NCBI RefSeq assembly: GCF_016863275.1
Contig: NZ_BOOO01000011.1
Coordinates: forward strand, 1 to 56,199
DNA from: Planotetraspora mira
GTDB taxonomy: Bacteria; Actinomycetota; Actinomycetes; Streptosporangiales; Streptosporangiaceae
DNA length: 56,199 nucleotides
Reading direction: 5' to 3'
Shown here: piece after piece, positions 24,792 to 33,903 of the stretch
How positions within the stretch are numbered: the first letter of the stretch is position 1
Layout of the letters: each line of letters opens with the position of its first letter
The notes under the pieces: generated by a model
Told to the model about the DNA's origin: nothing
Databases searched by the model: none
What the model saw: only the letters and a program-made list of their open reading frames with translations
Translations under genes and position numbers: made by a program

Positions 24792-25793
24792 ATGCTCGAT
24801 CTGCGCCGGCTGATCCTGATCTGCGAATTCGCCCGGCGCGGCAGCATCGCGGCGACGGCCTCATCGCTCGGATACAGCGCCTCGGCGGTCTCCCAGCAAC
24901 TCGCCGCGCTCGAACGGGAGGCCGGCGCGGCCCTGCTCGACCGGACGTCCAGGAGCGCGGAACTCACCGACGCGGGATGGCGTCTCGTCGACCACGCTCA
25001 GCGGATCCTCGCGATGGTGGAGTCGGCCGAGTCCGACCTGTCGGCCCACACGGCCACGCCGTCAGGGCGCGTGGTGGTCACCGCGTTCCCCACCGCGGCA
25101 GTGGCCTTCGCGCCCGCGCTCGCGCGCTCGCTGCGGCGCCACCGGGAGTTGTCGCTGCGGCTGCGGCAGAGCCGCTCCGGGCGTGGCATGCGCGAAGTGG
25201 AGTCGGGCGAGGTCGACATCGCCCTGATCGACGACTGGTGGGGGCGGGTGCGCCGCGACACCTCGGTGCGGACCTTCCCGCTGCTGGTGGACCCCCTGGT
25301 CCTCGTGGTGCCCAGGCGGCACCCGATGGCCGATCCCGAGGTGCCCATCGACCTGGCCGCCCTCAGGGAGGAGCCGTGGATGGCCACGCCGGAGGGCGAG
25401 CCGTCCCGCACCGCCGTCGACCGCCTGCTGGCCGCCGCCGGCGGAGCGGCCCCCGTCGCGTGGGAGTTCGAGGGGCTCGGGACCATCCTGAGCCTCGTGG
25501 CCAGGGGGATCGGAATCGCCGCTGTTCCCGCCCTGGCGCTCGCCGCGGGCGTCAGGGGGGTCGCCGTCAGGGATCTTCCCGGTGAACCCATCGAGCGGCA
25601 CGTCTACGCGGTGGCGAGGGAGTCGAGCGTGCACCGGCCGTCCGTCGCCGCGACGCTCCGGGCGATCCACGTCGCCGCGCGCTTCCTCGTGACCGACCTC
25701 GGGCACCTGCGCGGACACCGGGACGACGACGACCCGGACCGCGGCCCTCCGCGTCCCAGCCCTCCGGACGGCGCCGGAGGAGCACCCCTGTGA
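24792..25793 (+). CDS. LysR family transcriptional regulator
   Basis: A 333-residue regulator. The N-terminal winged helix-turn-helix (2-60) reads LDLRRLILICEFARRGSIAATA, SSLGYSASAVSQQLAALEREAG. The effector-binding domain spans about 88-295 (SGRVVVTAF, EVDIALIDDWW, ARGIGIAAVPAL). The C-terminus (about 305-333) is a charged, Pro-rich tail (HRDDDDPDRGPPRP) beyond the usual domain. AAGGAAGA before the ATG acts as ribosome site. It likely controls the divergent aminotransferase. Confidence 0.93.
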   Translation: MLDLRRLILICEFARRGSIAATASSLGYSASAVSQQLAALEREAGAALLDRTSRSAELTDAGWRLVDHAQRILAMVESAESDLSAHTATPSGRVVVTAFPTAAVAFAPALARSLRRHRELSLRLRQSRSGRGMREVESGEVDIALIDDWWGRVRRDTSVRTFPLLVDPLVLVVPRRHPMADPEVPIDLAALREEPWMATPEGEPSRTAVDRLLAAAGGAAPVAWEFEGLGTILSLVARGIGIAAVPALALAAGVRGVAVRDLPGEPIERHVYAVARESSVHRPSVAATLRAIHVAARFLVTDLGHLRGHRDDDDPDRGPPRPSPPDGAGGAPL

Positions 25794-25878
25794 CGGATCA
25801 CCGGGCGGAGTACGTTGCTGTGACGGATTCCCCGGCCCCCTGTCCCCGCCGAATCGGTCATCCGGCAGTACCCGCACC

Positions 25879-25908
25879 GACGTATCCCTGACGTATCCCT
25901 GACGTAGA
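25879..25908. repeat. Tandem 11-bp repeat before SDR gene
   Basis: GACGTATCCCT occurs twice head to tail, followed by a third partial copy GACGTA that runs into the ribosome site of the SDR gene. Confidence 0.8.
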
Positions 25909-25913
25909 GGACG

Positions 25914-26675
25914 ATGATGTCGAGATTTATCGGTAAGTACGCGATCGTGACGGGCGCCGCCCAGGGCATCGGCGCCGCCGTCGCGCGACGGCTAGCGTCG
26001 GAGGGCGCGGTCGTGGCCTGTGTCGACTACACGGCCGACCGCTGCGCCTCGACCGTCGACGAGATCACCCTCGCGGGCGGCACGGCCGTCGCGTTCGGCT
26101 GCGACGTTTCGAGCGGCCCGGCGGTCGAGGCCCTCGTCCCGCAGGTGATCGGCGAGTTCGGCCGCGTCGACGTGCTCGTGAACAACGCCGGGATGACCAG
26201 GGACAACCTGTTGTTCCGCATGTCGGAGGACGACTGGGACCAGGTGCTCGACGTCAACCTCAAGAGCGTCTTCCTGCTCACGCGGGCCGTGCAGAAGCAC
26301 ATGGTCGACCAGAGGTCGGGTGCCGTGGTGAACCTGTCCAGCCGCTCGGCCTTGGGCAACCGCGGTCAGGCCAACTACGCGGCGGCCAAGGCCGGGATCC
26401 AGGGGCTCACCGCGACCCTGGCGCTGGAACTCGGGCCGTTCGGCATCCGGGTCAACGCCGTGGCGCCCGGCTACGTCGCGACCGCGATGACCGAGGCCAC
26501 CGCCTTCCGCGTGGGATCCACGCCTGACGAGCACCAGGCCGCCGCCTCCTCGGTCATCCCGTTGCGGCGGGTGGCCCAACCGGACGAGATCGCCTCCGTC
26601 GTGGCCTTCTTCGCCTCCGACGACGCGTCGTACGTCAGCGGCCAGACCCTCTACGTGAACGGCGGGGGCCGCTGA
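25914..26675 (+). CDS. SDR family oxidoreductase (3-oxoacyl-ACP reductase FabG-like)
   Basis: A 253-residue classical short-chain dehydrogenase. The cofactor motif is VTGAAQGIGAAVA (13-25), followed by DVSS, NNAGMTRDN, the catalytic Ser in LSSRSAL and the Tyr-x-x-x-Lys in NYAAAKAG, then the closing VSGQTLYVNGG. These match FabG-type reductases that use NADPH on 3-oxoacyl substrates, though many paralogues act on other ketones. ATG ATG doublet start with GAGG upstream. The LLM gene follows after 17 bp, so the two are probably co-transcribed. Confidence 0.93.
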   Translation: MMSRFIGKYAIVTGAAQGIGAAVARRLASEGAVVACVDYTADRCASTVDEITLAGGTAVAFGCDVSSGPAVEALVPQVIGEFGRVDVLVNNAGMTRDNLLFRMSEDDWDQVLDVNLKSVFLLTRAVQKHMVDQRSGAVVNLSSRSALGNRGQANYAAAKAGIQGLTATLALELGPFGIRVNAVAPGYVATAMTEATAFRVGSTPDEHQAAASSVIPLRRVAQPDEIASVVAFFASDDASYVSGQTLYVNGGGR

Positions 26676-26692
26676 CCGGGCAGGGGCGCGGG

Positions 26693-27679
26693 GTGCGCGT
26701 CGGCGTCTTCCTCGTCGCCGCGGGCTTCCCCGGCATGGCGCCGGGCGAGGTCCTCCGGAACACGGTCGAGGCCGTCGTGGCCGCCGAGCGTGCCGGGTTC
26801 GCCGACGCGTGGATCGCCGAGCACCACTTCATGTCGTACGGCGTATGCCCCTCGGCCACCACGCTGGCGGCCGTCGCGCTCGGCCGTACGACACGGATCA
26901 CCGTGGGGACGGCGGTGAGCGTCCTGTCGACCTGGCACCCCGTCGCGCTCGCGGAGCAGGCGGCGATCCTCGGCCACGTGTCGGGCGGGAGGTTCCGCCT
27001 CGGCGTCGGCCGGGGCGGGCCCTGGGTCGACCTCGAGGTCTTCGGCACGGGCCTGGACCGGTTCGAGTCCGGCTTCGGCGAGTCGCTCGACCTGCTGTGC
27101 GCGGCGCTCGGGGGTGACTCGGTCGCGGCGGACGGGGCCTTCTTCCGCTTCCGCGAGGTCCCCTTCGTCCCCGCCGTGCGGATGTCGCCCGTCGTGGCGT
27201 GCACGTCGGCCGGCGGCGTCCGGCTCGCGGCCGAACGGGGGCTGCCGATGCTTCTCGGCATGCACATCGACGACGAGGAGAAGGCCGCCATGCTCGACGA
27301 CTACCGGGCCTCGTCGGGCTCCGGAGTGCAGGGGCACGTCGCGGCGGCCGTCGGTCATGTGGCGGACTCGACGGCCCTGGCCGTACGGGAGATGAAGGAG
27401 TCGCTGCCCCGGTGGCTCGGTCCGGGGCTCGCCGGCTACCGGCCTGTGGACGACCGGCCACGCCCGCACCGAAATATCCACAACTATGTGGATAAGTTAT
27501 GCCGGATTCATCCGGTCGGATCGCCCGAGCACTGCGTGGAGACGATCCGGGCCACGGTGGAGCGGACCGGGCTGCGCCATCTCATCCTCCTGGTCGAGGG
27601 AGGCGGCGACCATGCCCGGACACTGGAGAACATCGCCCGCCTGGGCTCCGAGGTGCTCCCCGCGCTGGCGGCCGTCTGA
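26693..27679 (+). CDS. LLM-class flavin/F420-dependent oxidoreductase
   Basis: A 328-residue luciferase-like protein. Hallmarks are ERAGFADAWIAEHHFMSYGV, LGRTTRITVGTAVSVLSTWHPVALAEQAA and SGGRFRLGVGRGGPWVD, as in actinobacterial LLM enzymes. The GTG start follows AGGGGCG. The codons for IHNYVDK near the C-terminus form a small AT-rich patch containing a TATCCACA inverted repeat, unlike the rest of the gene. Next to an SDR, it may act in the same oxidation pathway. A strong bidirectional hairpin follows. Confidence 0.9.
   Translation: MRVGVFLVAAGFPGMAPGEVLRNTVEAVVAAERAGFADAWIAEHHFMSYGVCPSATTLAAVALGRTTRITVGTAVSVLSTWHPVALAEQAAILGHVSGGRFRLGVGRGGPWVDLEVFGTGLDRFESGFGESLDLLCAALGGDSVAADGAFFRFREVPFVPAVRMSPVVACTSAGGVRLAAERGLPMLLGMHIDDEEKAAMLDDYRASSGSGVQGHVAAAVGHVADSTALAVREMKESLPRWLGPGLAGYRPVDDRPRPHRNIHNYVDKLCRIHPVGSPEHCVETIRATVERTGLRHLILLVEGGGDHARTLENIARLGSEVLPALAAV
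27475..27494. other. Inverted pair of TATCCACA (DnaA-box-like) inside LLM gene
   Basis: TATCCACA-ACTA-TGTGGATA. On the minus strand, 27487-27495 reads TTATCCACA, the E. coli consensus DnaA box. It is a local AT-rich patch in a high-GC gene. Confidence 0.5.
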
Positions 27680-27709
27680 CGCGTCGGCCTGAGGCCGGGG
27701 GAGTGAGGG

Positions 27710-27745
27710 GCTCGGAGCGGCCGGAACCGGTCGGCCGCTCCGAGC
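27710..27745. terminator. Bidirectional terminator with 14-bp stem
   Basis: GCTCGGAGCGGCCG pairs perfectly with CGGCCGCTCCGAGC over an eight-base loop, between the ends of the convergent LLM and SCO5389-family genes. Confidence 0.85.
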
Positions 27746-27753
27746 GCTCGGGG

Positions 27754-28140
27754 TCAGCAGTCGACGAGTTCGGGCTTCTGGTTGAGGATCTGGGCGCGGG
27801 GGGTCACGAAGTCCTCGTACGCCTCCGTCGCCGCCGGATGGAAGACGGCCACCCGGTGGCAGTTCTGGAACGCGAGCCGGATGCCGAAGTGCCGTTCGAG
27901 GGCGCCGCGCATGGCGTCGCTCGCGAGGCACCGGAGAAGCTGGCCGCGCGCGGCCTCGTCGGGCGGGGGAACCTGGTTGTCGGCGAACTCGGCGCCCGAC
28001 CGGTCACGCTGCTCGGCCAGTCCGCTGATCGTCGTCCAGGCGTAGGGCAGCGAGTCACGGACGCACGCGATGAACGCCGCGTCGTCGACCTCCCCCGTGC
28101 GGGCCTGGTCGAGCAGATCGTTGGGAACGGTCAGCGACAT
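27754..28140 (-). CDS. SCO5389 family protein
   Basis: A 128-residue protein that closely follows the actinobacterial SCO5389 family: MSLTVPNDLLDQARTGEVDD at the start, IACVRDSLPYAWTTI, FADNQVPPPDEAARGQLLR, LASDAMRGALERHFG and IRLAFQNCHRVAVF near the end. The family is small, cytosolic and widely conserved in actinomycetes, with no settled function. The ATG start matches homologues, and GGAGAAAG lies upstream. Apparently a single-gene unit. Confidence 0.9.
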   Translation of the reverse strand: MSLTVPNDLLDQARTGEVDDAAFIACVRDSLPYAWTTISGLAEQRDRSGAEFADNQVPPPDEAARGQLLRCLASDAMRGALERHFGIRLAFQNCHRVAVFHPAATEAYEDFVTPRAQILNQKPELVDC

Positions 28141-28331
28141 GAGACTTTCTCCTCTCGGAAGGAACCTCTCGGAAGGAACACGGTCTCGGCGACCGGTCCG
28201 GGTCCGCGATGCTCACGGCCCCGGACGACCACGCCGATCGCACGGATCGCACGGATCATGCGAAACCGCGCGACAAACTGAGACGCTAGATCGGACGCGG
28301 GGCGCGTCCATCTGGCCTCAAGGCGACAAGT

Positions 28332-29264
28332 TCATGGGGCGGCTACGGCCGGGCCGTACACGAAGCCGTGGTCGATCTGGGCGGCGAGGTCCTCGCCGGT
28401 CGCCCGGTTGGCCCACGCAAGGGCGTTGCGCAGGTGGAACTCGGCCGCCTGCCTCCCGAACTTCTCCCAGTCCTTGGGCTGCGCGTCGAGCCGGTCGGCC
28501 AGGGTGACGAGGGCCTGGCGGTTGGCGGGTTCGAGGTCCCCGAGGGTGAACGGCCGGCCCTGCTCCATGCCGCGGACGGCACGGGAGTGCTCGAACCACG
28601 TCAGCAGGTCCTCGCCCACGTGGTCACGCAGGAAGCGCACGTCGTCCGCAGACTGGATCTTGTTGCCCACGACCGCGACGGGGACGTCGAAGTCCGCGGC
28701 GTACTCCTGGTACTGCCGGTAGACGCTCACGCCCTGCCGGGTGGGCTCGGCGACCAGGAACGTGAGGTCGAACCGGGTGAACAGCCCCGACGCGAAGGAA
28801 TCGGCGCCTGCGGTCATGTCCACCACGACGTATTCGCCCTGGCCGTCGACCAGATGGTTGAGGTAGAGCTCGACCGCTCCGACCTTGGAGTGGTAGCAGG
28901 CGACGCCGAGATCGTCTTCGGCGAAGGGCCCGGTCACCATGAGTGACAGACCTCCGGCCTGCGTGGAGGGGAAGAAGGGGTCGTCCAGGCGCACGAGCCG
29001 GGATCCGCGACCGGGCGGCGTCGTCTTGACCATCGACGCGGCGTCCTTGATCAGGGGATTGTCGCCGCGGAGGTAGTCCTTGATCTCGGTGACCATGCTC
29101 CCGAGGGGCCTCGGCGTCGCCGTCGCGCCCAGAGCCAGGCCGAGATGCTGGTTGATGTCGGCGTCCACCGCGACGACCGGACCTCGTTGTGCCGCATATC
29201 TGGCGAACAGCGACGACAACGTGGTCTTGCCGCTCCCGCCCTTGCCGACGAACGCCACCCGCAC
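28332..29264 (-). CDS. CooC/MinD-type P-loop ATPase
   Basis: A 310-residue SIMIBI-class ATPase. It starts with MRVAFVGKGGSGKTT, a deviant Walker A of the K-G-G-x-G-K-T type, then VVAVDADINQHLG with the switch Asp, and later YVVVDMTAGADSF as Walker B region. This combination is like CooC, the nickel-loading ATPase for CO dehydrogenase, and related ParA/MinD-like proteins. It lacks the Cys pair (CxC) that CooC uses to bind metal; the single Cys is in GVACYHSK. No CO dehydrogenase, hydrogenase or partner gene is in the window. GTG start. Confidence 0.88.
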   Translation of the reverse strand: MRVAFVGKGGSGKTTLSSLFARYAAQRGPVVAVDADINQHLGLALGATATPRPLGSMVTEIKDYLRGDNPLIKDAASMVKTTPPGRGSRLVRLDDPFFPSTQAGGLSLMVTGPFAEDDLGVACYHSKVGAVELYLNHLVDGQGEYVVVDMTAGADSFASGLFTRFDLTFLVAEPTRQGVSVYRQYQEYAADFDVPVAVVGNKIQSADDVRFLRDHVGEDLLTWFEHSRAVRGMEQGRPFTLGDLEPANRQALVTLADRLDAQPKDWEKFGRQAAEFHLRNALAWANRATGEDLAAQIDHGFVYGPAVAAP

Positions 29265-29358
29265 GGGACCCCACCAATCTGGCTATGAAAACCATTACCG
29301 TTCCTTCGCTGGCAATGATGACACAGAGTGACGGCGGCCGCCAGTCGCAGGAGGGGAG

Positions 29359-30828
29359 TCAGCCGATCGCGGGGGGCGTGAAGAGGGAGAGCGACTTGAC
29401 GAGCGTGGGCCGGAGCCTGTCCCACTGGTCGGCCGTCGTGGTCCAGGTCAGCACGCTCGTGGTGGACTCGGTGGCGATGATCCTGCGGTACTGGTGATAG
29501 GTCACGCCCTTGGCGAGATAGGCCTGCGACCTTCGCTGCGTCCAGGTGAACTCCCAGTCGGCGGCCGTGCCGTACTTGCTGGGGGTCTCCTTGAGCCTGA
29601 TCTTCCGGTACGCCGTCATGGTCGGGCGCAGGCTCACCTGGCCGTCACTGAGCTCCTTCAGCGGATCCGTGCCCGCCTGCGCGATCACCTCGACGGTGAG
29701 CTGTGCGCCGCTCCGGGGGTCGTACCACCGGATCCCGGAGTCGGTGGGCCTGCGCGTCCACGCCGAGGGCGCCGATGCCCGCCAGCCCGCGGGCGACCGG
29801 TACGACTTGAGCTTGAGCGGCTTCGCCGGCTTCTTCGACGGGGTGGGAGACGGTGACGCCGACGGGGAGATGGTGGCCGCGAGCGGGGTCCGCGACACCG
29901 CGGTCCCGGAACCGGGACGCAGGATCGCCCATCCGCCGACCGCTCCGGCGACGAGAACCGCCGCGGCGATCCCCGCGATCAGTCTCGTACGGCTTCTGCC
30001 GGCAGGGCTCGCGGGAACGGGGGCCGCGACCTGGAGTTCCGCGAGTGCGTGCTCGGCCGCTTCGGGGGAGAGCCGCCTGCGCGGTTCCTTCGCCAGCAGC
30101 CCGCGCATGACCGTGCCGAGCGGGCCGGGCACGTCCTGCGGAGCGGTGCCGGGCGGCCTCGCCGTGAGCGCCAGATGGAGGGTCGCACCCAGGGACCAGA
30201 GGTCGGAGGCCGCCGTGGGAGCGGCGCCGCCGGACCGCTCGGGAGCCAGGAAGGCGGACGCGCCGCGGGTGGCGCTGACGGGGTTCCCGTGCGCCGGTGA
30301 CCGCTCGGGACCCGACCGGCCGAACGCCGGGTCGGCCGCCAGGGCGCCGGTGCCGAAGTCGGCGAGCAGGACCCGGCCGTCATGGCCGATCAGGATGTTC
30401 GCGGGCCGGACGTCGCCGTGGCGTACTCCCGACGCGTGCGCGTAGGTCAGTGCGGACAGGACGTTGCGCGCGATCGCCGCGGCCCGCTCGGGCGCGAGCG
30501 GCCCCTCGCTCGCGACGACGCCGTCGAGCGACCGGGAACGGACCAGTTCCATGACGATGTAGGTGGTGCCGTCCTCCTCGGCGACGTCATGGACGGCGGC
30601 GATGTGCGGATGGCGCAGCCGCTCGGCCTGGCGCGCTTCGCGAGCCAGCCGCTGGGCGAGCTCGGCCCTGCGGCCCTCGCGCAACTCCGGGGGGAGCAGC
30701 ACCTGCCTGACGGCGACGGCCCGGTCGAGGAGGGTGTCGTGACCCTCCCAGACGATGCCCATGCTGCCTTGGCCGAGGGCGCGTACCAGCCGATAGCGCT
30801 TGACGATCAGCTGCCCCGCAGCACCCAT
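29359..30828 (-). CDS. Membrane Ser/Thr protein kinase with altered catalytic residues
   Basis: A 489-residue PknB-like protein: kinase domain 10-270, one transmembrane helix (about 276-298, LIAGIAAAVLVAGAVGGWAIL), a Ser/Pro linker and an extracellular domain of about 150 residues. The glycine loop is GQGSMG; DFG (157-159) and APE are intact. However the VAIK Lys is Arg (VAVR, residue 41), and the catalytic loop is HGDVRPAN (137-144) in place of HRDVKPAN. Asp139, Asn144 and Asp157 remain. It may be weakly active or a pseudokinase. The extracellular domain has no recognised fold. Confidence 0.9.
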   Translation of the reverse strand: MGAAGQLIVKRYRLVRALGQGSMGIVWEGHDTLLDRAVAVRQVLLPPELREGRRAELAQRLAREARQAERLRHPHIAAVHDVAEEDGTTYIVMELVRSRSLDGVVASEGPLAPERAAAIARNVLSALTYAHASGVRHGDVRPANILIGHDGRVLLADFGTGALAADPAFGRSGPERSPAHGNPVSATRGASAFLAPERSGGAAPTAASDLWSLGATLHLALTARPPGTAPQDVPGPLGTVMRGLLAKEPRRRLSPEAAEHALAELQVAAPVPASPAGRSRTRLIAGIAAAVLVAGAVGGWAILRPGSGTAVSRTPLAATISPSASPSPTPSKKPAKPLKLKSYRSPAGWRASAPSAWTRRPTDSGIRWYDPRSGAQLTVEVIAQAGTDPLKELSDGQVSLRPTMTAYRKIRLKETPSKYGTAADWEFTWTQRRSQAYLAKGVTYHQYRRIIATESTTSVLTWTTTADQWDRLRPTLVKSLSLFTPPAIG

Positions 30829-30882
30829 CTCGCCTGCCTCTTCACACGGGCAAATATCACTGCAAGCGGGAGTCTTCCATAA

Positions 30883-31275
30883 CTAAAGGGGCGGAAGTGA
30901 ACCACTCGCGATATGCGCAAGAGTGATCTCGGAGAGGGTCGCCTGCTCGTAGTCGCGCAGGGCGCCCCACACGTCCGCGAGCGGCTCCGCCACCCCGGGA
31001 AAACGCTCGCTGTCCTGGGAGACCCCCTCCACCACGATGATGATGTCGGCCAGGCTGATGTCCGCCGCGGGCCGGGCCAGCCAGTAGCCGCCGTCAGGCC
31101 CACGCTGGCTGTTGATCAGCCCGGCGCGGCGCAGCTGGAGAAGGATGTTGTCCAGGAACCGGCGGGGGATGTCCTGCGCCGCCGCGATCTTCTCGGCGGG
31201 CACAGGCCCCGGGGGTGCCGCCGCCAGTTCGGCGGCGGCACGCAGGGCGTACTGCGTTCTGGCCGAAAGCCGCAT
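30883..31275 (-). CDS. Rrf2 family regulator without iron-sulfur Cys
   Basis: A 130-residue Rrf2 protein with MRLSARTQYALRAAAELA at the N-terminus, the recognition region IPRRFLDNILLQLRRAGLINS and the wing RGPDGGYWLARPA. There are no Cys residues, so it does not hold an [Fe-S] cluster as IscR does; it is more like CymR, which represses cysteine/sulfur genes through a partner. It lies 17 bp after cysA on the same strand, so it is the last gene of the sulfate operon and probably regulates it. Confidence 0.9.
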   Translation of the reverse strand: MRLSARTQYALRAAAELAAAPPGPVPAEKIAAAQDIPRRFLDNILLQLRRAGLINSQRGPDGGYWLARPAADISLADIIIVVEGVSQDSERFPGVAEPLADVWGALRDYEQATLSEITLAHIASGSLPPL

Positions 31276-31292
31276 CTGTTATACGCGTCTTG

Positions 31293-32258
31293 TCACACGG
31301 TGGCCAGGACCAGCGATCGGGCACCGGGGGTGGGCCGGACGCTGACGACGTCGCCTGACTTGAGCGCCAGCTGGTCGGCGAACCCCCGCGTCACCTGGAC
31401 CCACGCGTCCCTGCCCTCGACCTGCAGCTCGACCCGCACCTCGAAGCCGAGCCGCACGACCCGGGAGACCGTGGCCGCGGTGCCGCCCTCCACCGGCTCG
31501 GTGCTGATCTCGATGTCGTGCGGGCGGACCAGGCTGCCGCCGATCTCGGTGACCGGCCCGAGGAAGCGCATCACGAACGGGTTGGCGGGGTTGTCGTACA
31601 CCTCGGCCGGGCTGCCGACCTGTTCCACCTCGCCGTCCGCCAGCACGACGATGGTGTCGGCGACCTCGATCGCCTCCTCCTGGTCGTGGGTCACGAAGAC
31701 CGTGGTCACGTGCACCTCGTCGTGCAGACGCCGGAGCCAGGTGCGCAGTTCCTTGCGCACCTGCGCGTCCAGCGCGCCGAACGGCTCGTCGAGGAGGAGG
31801 ACCTCGGGCTCGACGGCCAGCGCCCGGGCCAGGGCCATGCGCTGGCGCTGGCCGCCGGAAAGCTGCGACGGATAGCGGTCGGCCATCTGCTCCAGGTGCA
31901 CGAGCTCGAGCAACTCCATCACGCGCTTGCGGATCTCGTCCTTGGGCCGCTTGCGGATCTCCAGGCCGAAGGCCACGTTGCGGAACACCGTCAGGTGCTT
32001 GAAGGCCGCGTAGTGCTGGAAGACGAACCCCACGTTGCGGCGCTGCGGGGCCAGACGGGTGGCGTCAACGCCGGAGATCCGCACCGTGCCGGTGTCGGGC
32101 TGCTCGAGCCCGGCGATGACGCGCAGCAGCGTCGACTTGCCGCCGCCGCTCGGGCCGAGCAGCGCGGTGAGCGACCCGGACTCGACGTCGATCGAGACGT
32201 CACGAAGGACGGGCGTCGTCCCGAACGACTTGTTCACGTCGCGTACTTCGATGGCCAT
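31293..32258 (-). CDS. cysA: Sulfate/thiosulfate ABC transporter ATPase
   Basis: A 321-residue ATPase. Walker A is [12 protein letters not shown], the Q-loop is [18 protein letters not shown], a hallmark of CysA, the signature is [15 protein letters not shown] and Walker B is [12 protein letters not shown], followed by [13 protein letters not shown]-terminal regulatory domain (TOBE-like) follows from about residue 240 (RPHDIEI). ATG at 32258, two bases after the stop of the preceding cysW gene. It energises uptake of sulfate. Confidence 0.95.
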   Translation of the reverse strand: MAIEVRDVNKSFGTTPVLRDVSIDVESGSLTALLGPSGGGKSTLLRVIAGLEQPDTGTVRISGVDATRLAPQRRNVGFVFQHYAAFKHLTVFRNVAFGLEIRKRPKDEIRKRVMELLELVHLEQMADRYPSQLSGGQRQRMALARALAVEPEVLLLDEPFGALDAQVRKELRTWLRRLHDEVHVTTVFVTHDQEEAIEVADTIVVLADGEVEQVGSPAEVYDNPANPFVMRFLGPVTEIGGSLVRPHDIEISTEPVEGGTAATVSRVVRLGFEVRVELQVEGRDAWVQVTRGFADQLALKSGDVVSVRPTPGARSLVLATV

Positions 32259-32260
32259 GG

Positions 32261-33043
32261 TCAACCCTTCGGGCGCAGGAGCTTGGTCAGGAGCAGGGTG
32301 ATCACCGCGATCAGAGCGAGGGCCGTGGCGGCGGCGAAGGCCGCCGGCTGGTCGAAGTTCTGGAAACGCTCCTCGACGAACAGGGTGAGCGTCTGGGTCT
32401 GGTCGACCAGCCGTCCGGAGACCACCGCGACGGCGCCGTACTCGCCGAGAGAGCGCGCGAGGCACAACACGACGCCGTAGGCGAGGGCCCAGCGGATGCC
32501 GGGGAGGGTGATCCGGACGAACGCCTGCAGGCGGCTCGCCCCGAGCGTGTGCGCCGCCTGCTCCTGGTCGTCGCCGAGTTCCTCCAGCACGGGCACCACG
32601 GCGCGGACCACGAGCGGCAGCGCCACGAACACCGTCGCCAGCACCATGCCGGGAGTGGAGAAGATGACCTGGACGCCCCAGCTCTCGAGCAGGCCGCCGA
32701 CGGGTGCGAACCTGCCGTACACCAGGATGAGCGCCAGTCCGACGACGACCGGCGACACGGCCATCGGGAGGTCGATGAGCGCGTTGAGCAGCCGCTTGCC
32801 CGGGAACCTGTGCCGGACGAGCAGGACGGCGGTGCCGACGCCGAAGACCGTGTTGGCCGCCACCGCCCACAGCGCGACGGTGAGCGTGACCTGGAAGGCG
32901 TGCACCGCCGACGCGGAGGTCAGCGCCTCGACGAACGGACCCAGGCCGTCGCCGAACGTCCGCCAGATGATCAGCCCCACCGGCAGGACCAGCAGGAAGA
33001 ACAGGTAGAGGACGGCGATCGTGCGCAGACCGTACTTAGCCAC
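32261..33043 (-). CDS. cysW: Sulfate ABC transporter permease CysW
   Basis: A 260-residue permease with about six transmembrane helices. It shows [21 protein letters not shown], the CysW/CysT segment [18 protein letters not shown], and the EAA loop [20 protein letters not shown], then [15 protein letters not shown], distinctive for sulfate/molybdate permeases. The GTG start overlaps the end of cysT by eight bases. Confidence 0.93.
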   Translation of the reverse strand: MAKYGLRTIAVLYLFFLLVLPVGLIIWRTFGDGLGPFVEALTSASAVHAFQVTLTVALWAVAANTVFGVGTAVLLVRHRFPGKRLLNALIDLPMAVSPVVVGLALILVYGRFAPVGGLLESWGVQVIFSTPGMVLATVFVALPLVVRAVVPVLEELGDDQEQAAHTLGASRLQAFVRITLPGIRWALAYGVVLCLARSLGEYGAVAVVSGRLVDQTQTLTLFVEERFQNFDQPAAFAAATALALIAVITLLLTKLLRPKG

Positions 33044-33896
33044 GACGGCTCCCCCAGCGTTGTAAGAGGTCCAGCGAGACCAGCGCGACCAGGGCGACGA
33101 CGAGCAGGACGGTCGAGATCGCCGCCGCGCCCGTGGTGTTGTCGCCTTCGATCTGGCTGAAGATGTTGACGGCCGCGACCTGGGTCTTGAACGGGAGGTT
33201 GCCGGAGATCAGGACGGTCGACCCGAACTCGGCGATCGACCGGGTGAACGCCAGCGCGGTGCCGGACAACATCGCCGGCACGAGGTTGGGCAGGATGATC
33301 CGCCGGAAGGTCTGGAACGGGCTCGCCCCGAGGGAGGCCGCGGCCTGCTCCATCTCCTTGTCGAGCTCCAGCAGCACCGGCTGCACCGTGCGGACGACGA
33401 ACGGAAGAGTGACGAACAACAACGCGAGCACGACGCCGGCCCGGCTGTAGGCCAGGTTGAGCCCGAGGGGGCTCTCCGGGCCGTAGAGCGAGAGGAGCAC
33501 GAGGCCGGCGACGATCGTCGGCAGGGCGAACGGCAGGTCGATGAGCGTGTCGACCACGGCCTTGCCCGGGAACCGGTCCCGGACCAGCACCCACGCGATG
33601 ATCGTGCCCATGACGAGGTTGATCAGCGCCACGAGGATCGAGGCGCCCACCGTGAGCGTGAGGGCGGCCCACGCGTCGGGGGTGGTGACCGCCCGCCAGA
33701 AGTACCCGGGACCTTGGTCGACCGACCGCCAGGCGACCACGGCCAGCGGGATCAGCACGATCAGGCTCAGGTAGAGGACCGCGGAGCCCACGCCGAGCGC
33801 GGTGCCTCCGGGTACTGAGAAGCGCGAACGCGGCCGCGCCCCCCCGCCCGGAGGTCCGGGCGGGAGGGCGGGGGGGACAGCGACGTCGGTGGTCAC
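33036..33896 (-). CDS. cysT: Sulfate ABC transporter permease CysT
   Basis: A 286-residue permease. After a Pro/Gly-rich leader of about 30 residues it has about six helices, the family segment TLIDLPFALPTIVAGLVLLSLYG, the EAA loop LELDKEMEQAAASLGASPFQ and TRSIAEFGSTVLISGNLPFKT, characteristic of CysT (CysU). It pairs with CysW. It starts seven bases after cysP ends. Confidence 0.93.
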   Translation of the reverse strand: MTTDVAVPPALPPGPPGGGARPRSRFSVPGGTALGVGSAVLYLSLIVLIPLAVVAWRSVDQGPGYFWRAVTTPDAWAALTLTVGASILVALINLVMGTIIAWVLVRDRFPGKAVVDTLIDLPFALPTIVAGLVLLSLYGPESPLGLNLAYSRAGVVLALLFVTLPFVVRTVQPVLLELDKEMEQAAASLGASPFQTFRRIILPNLVPAMLSGTALAFTRSIAEFGSTVLISGNLPFKTQVAAVNIFSQIEGDNTTGAAAISTVLLVVALVALVSLDLLQRWGSRRG

Positions 33897-33903
33897 TTGC
33901 CGG

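Noticed and set aside
27050-27075. tRNA T-loop-like sequence GGTTCGAGTCC
   Set aside because: It codes for DRFESG in the LLM enzyme and has no acceptor, D or anticodon stems around it.
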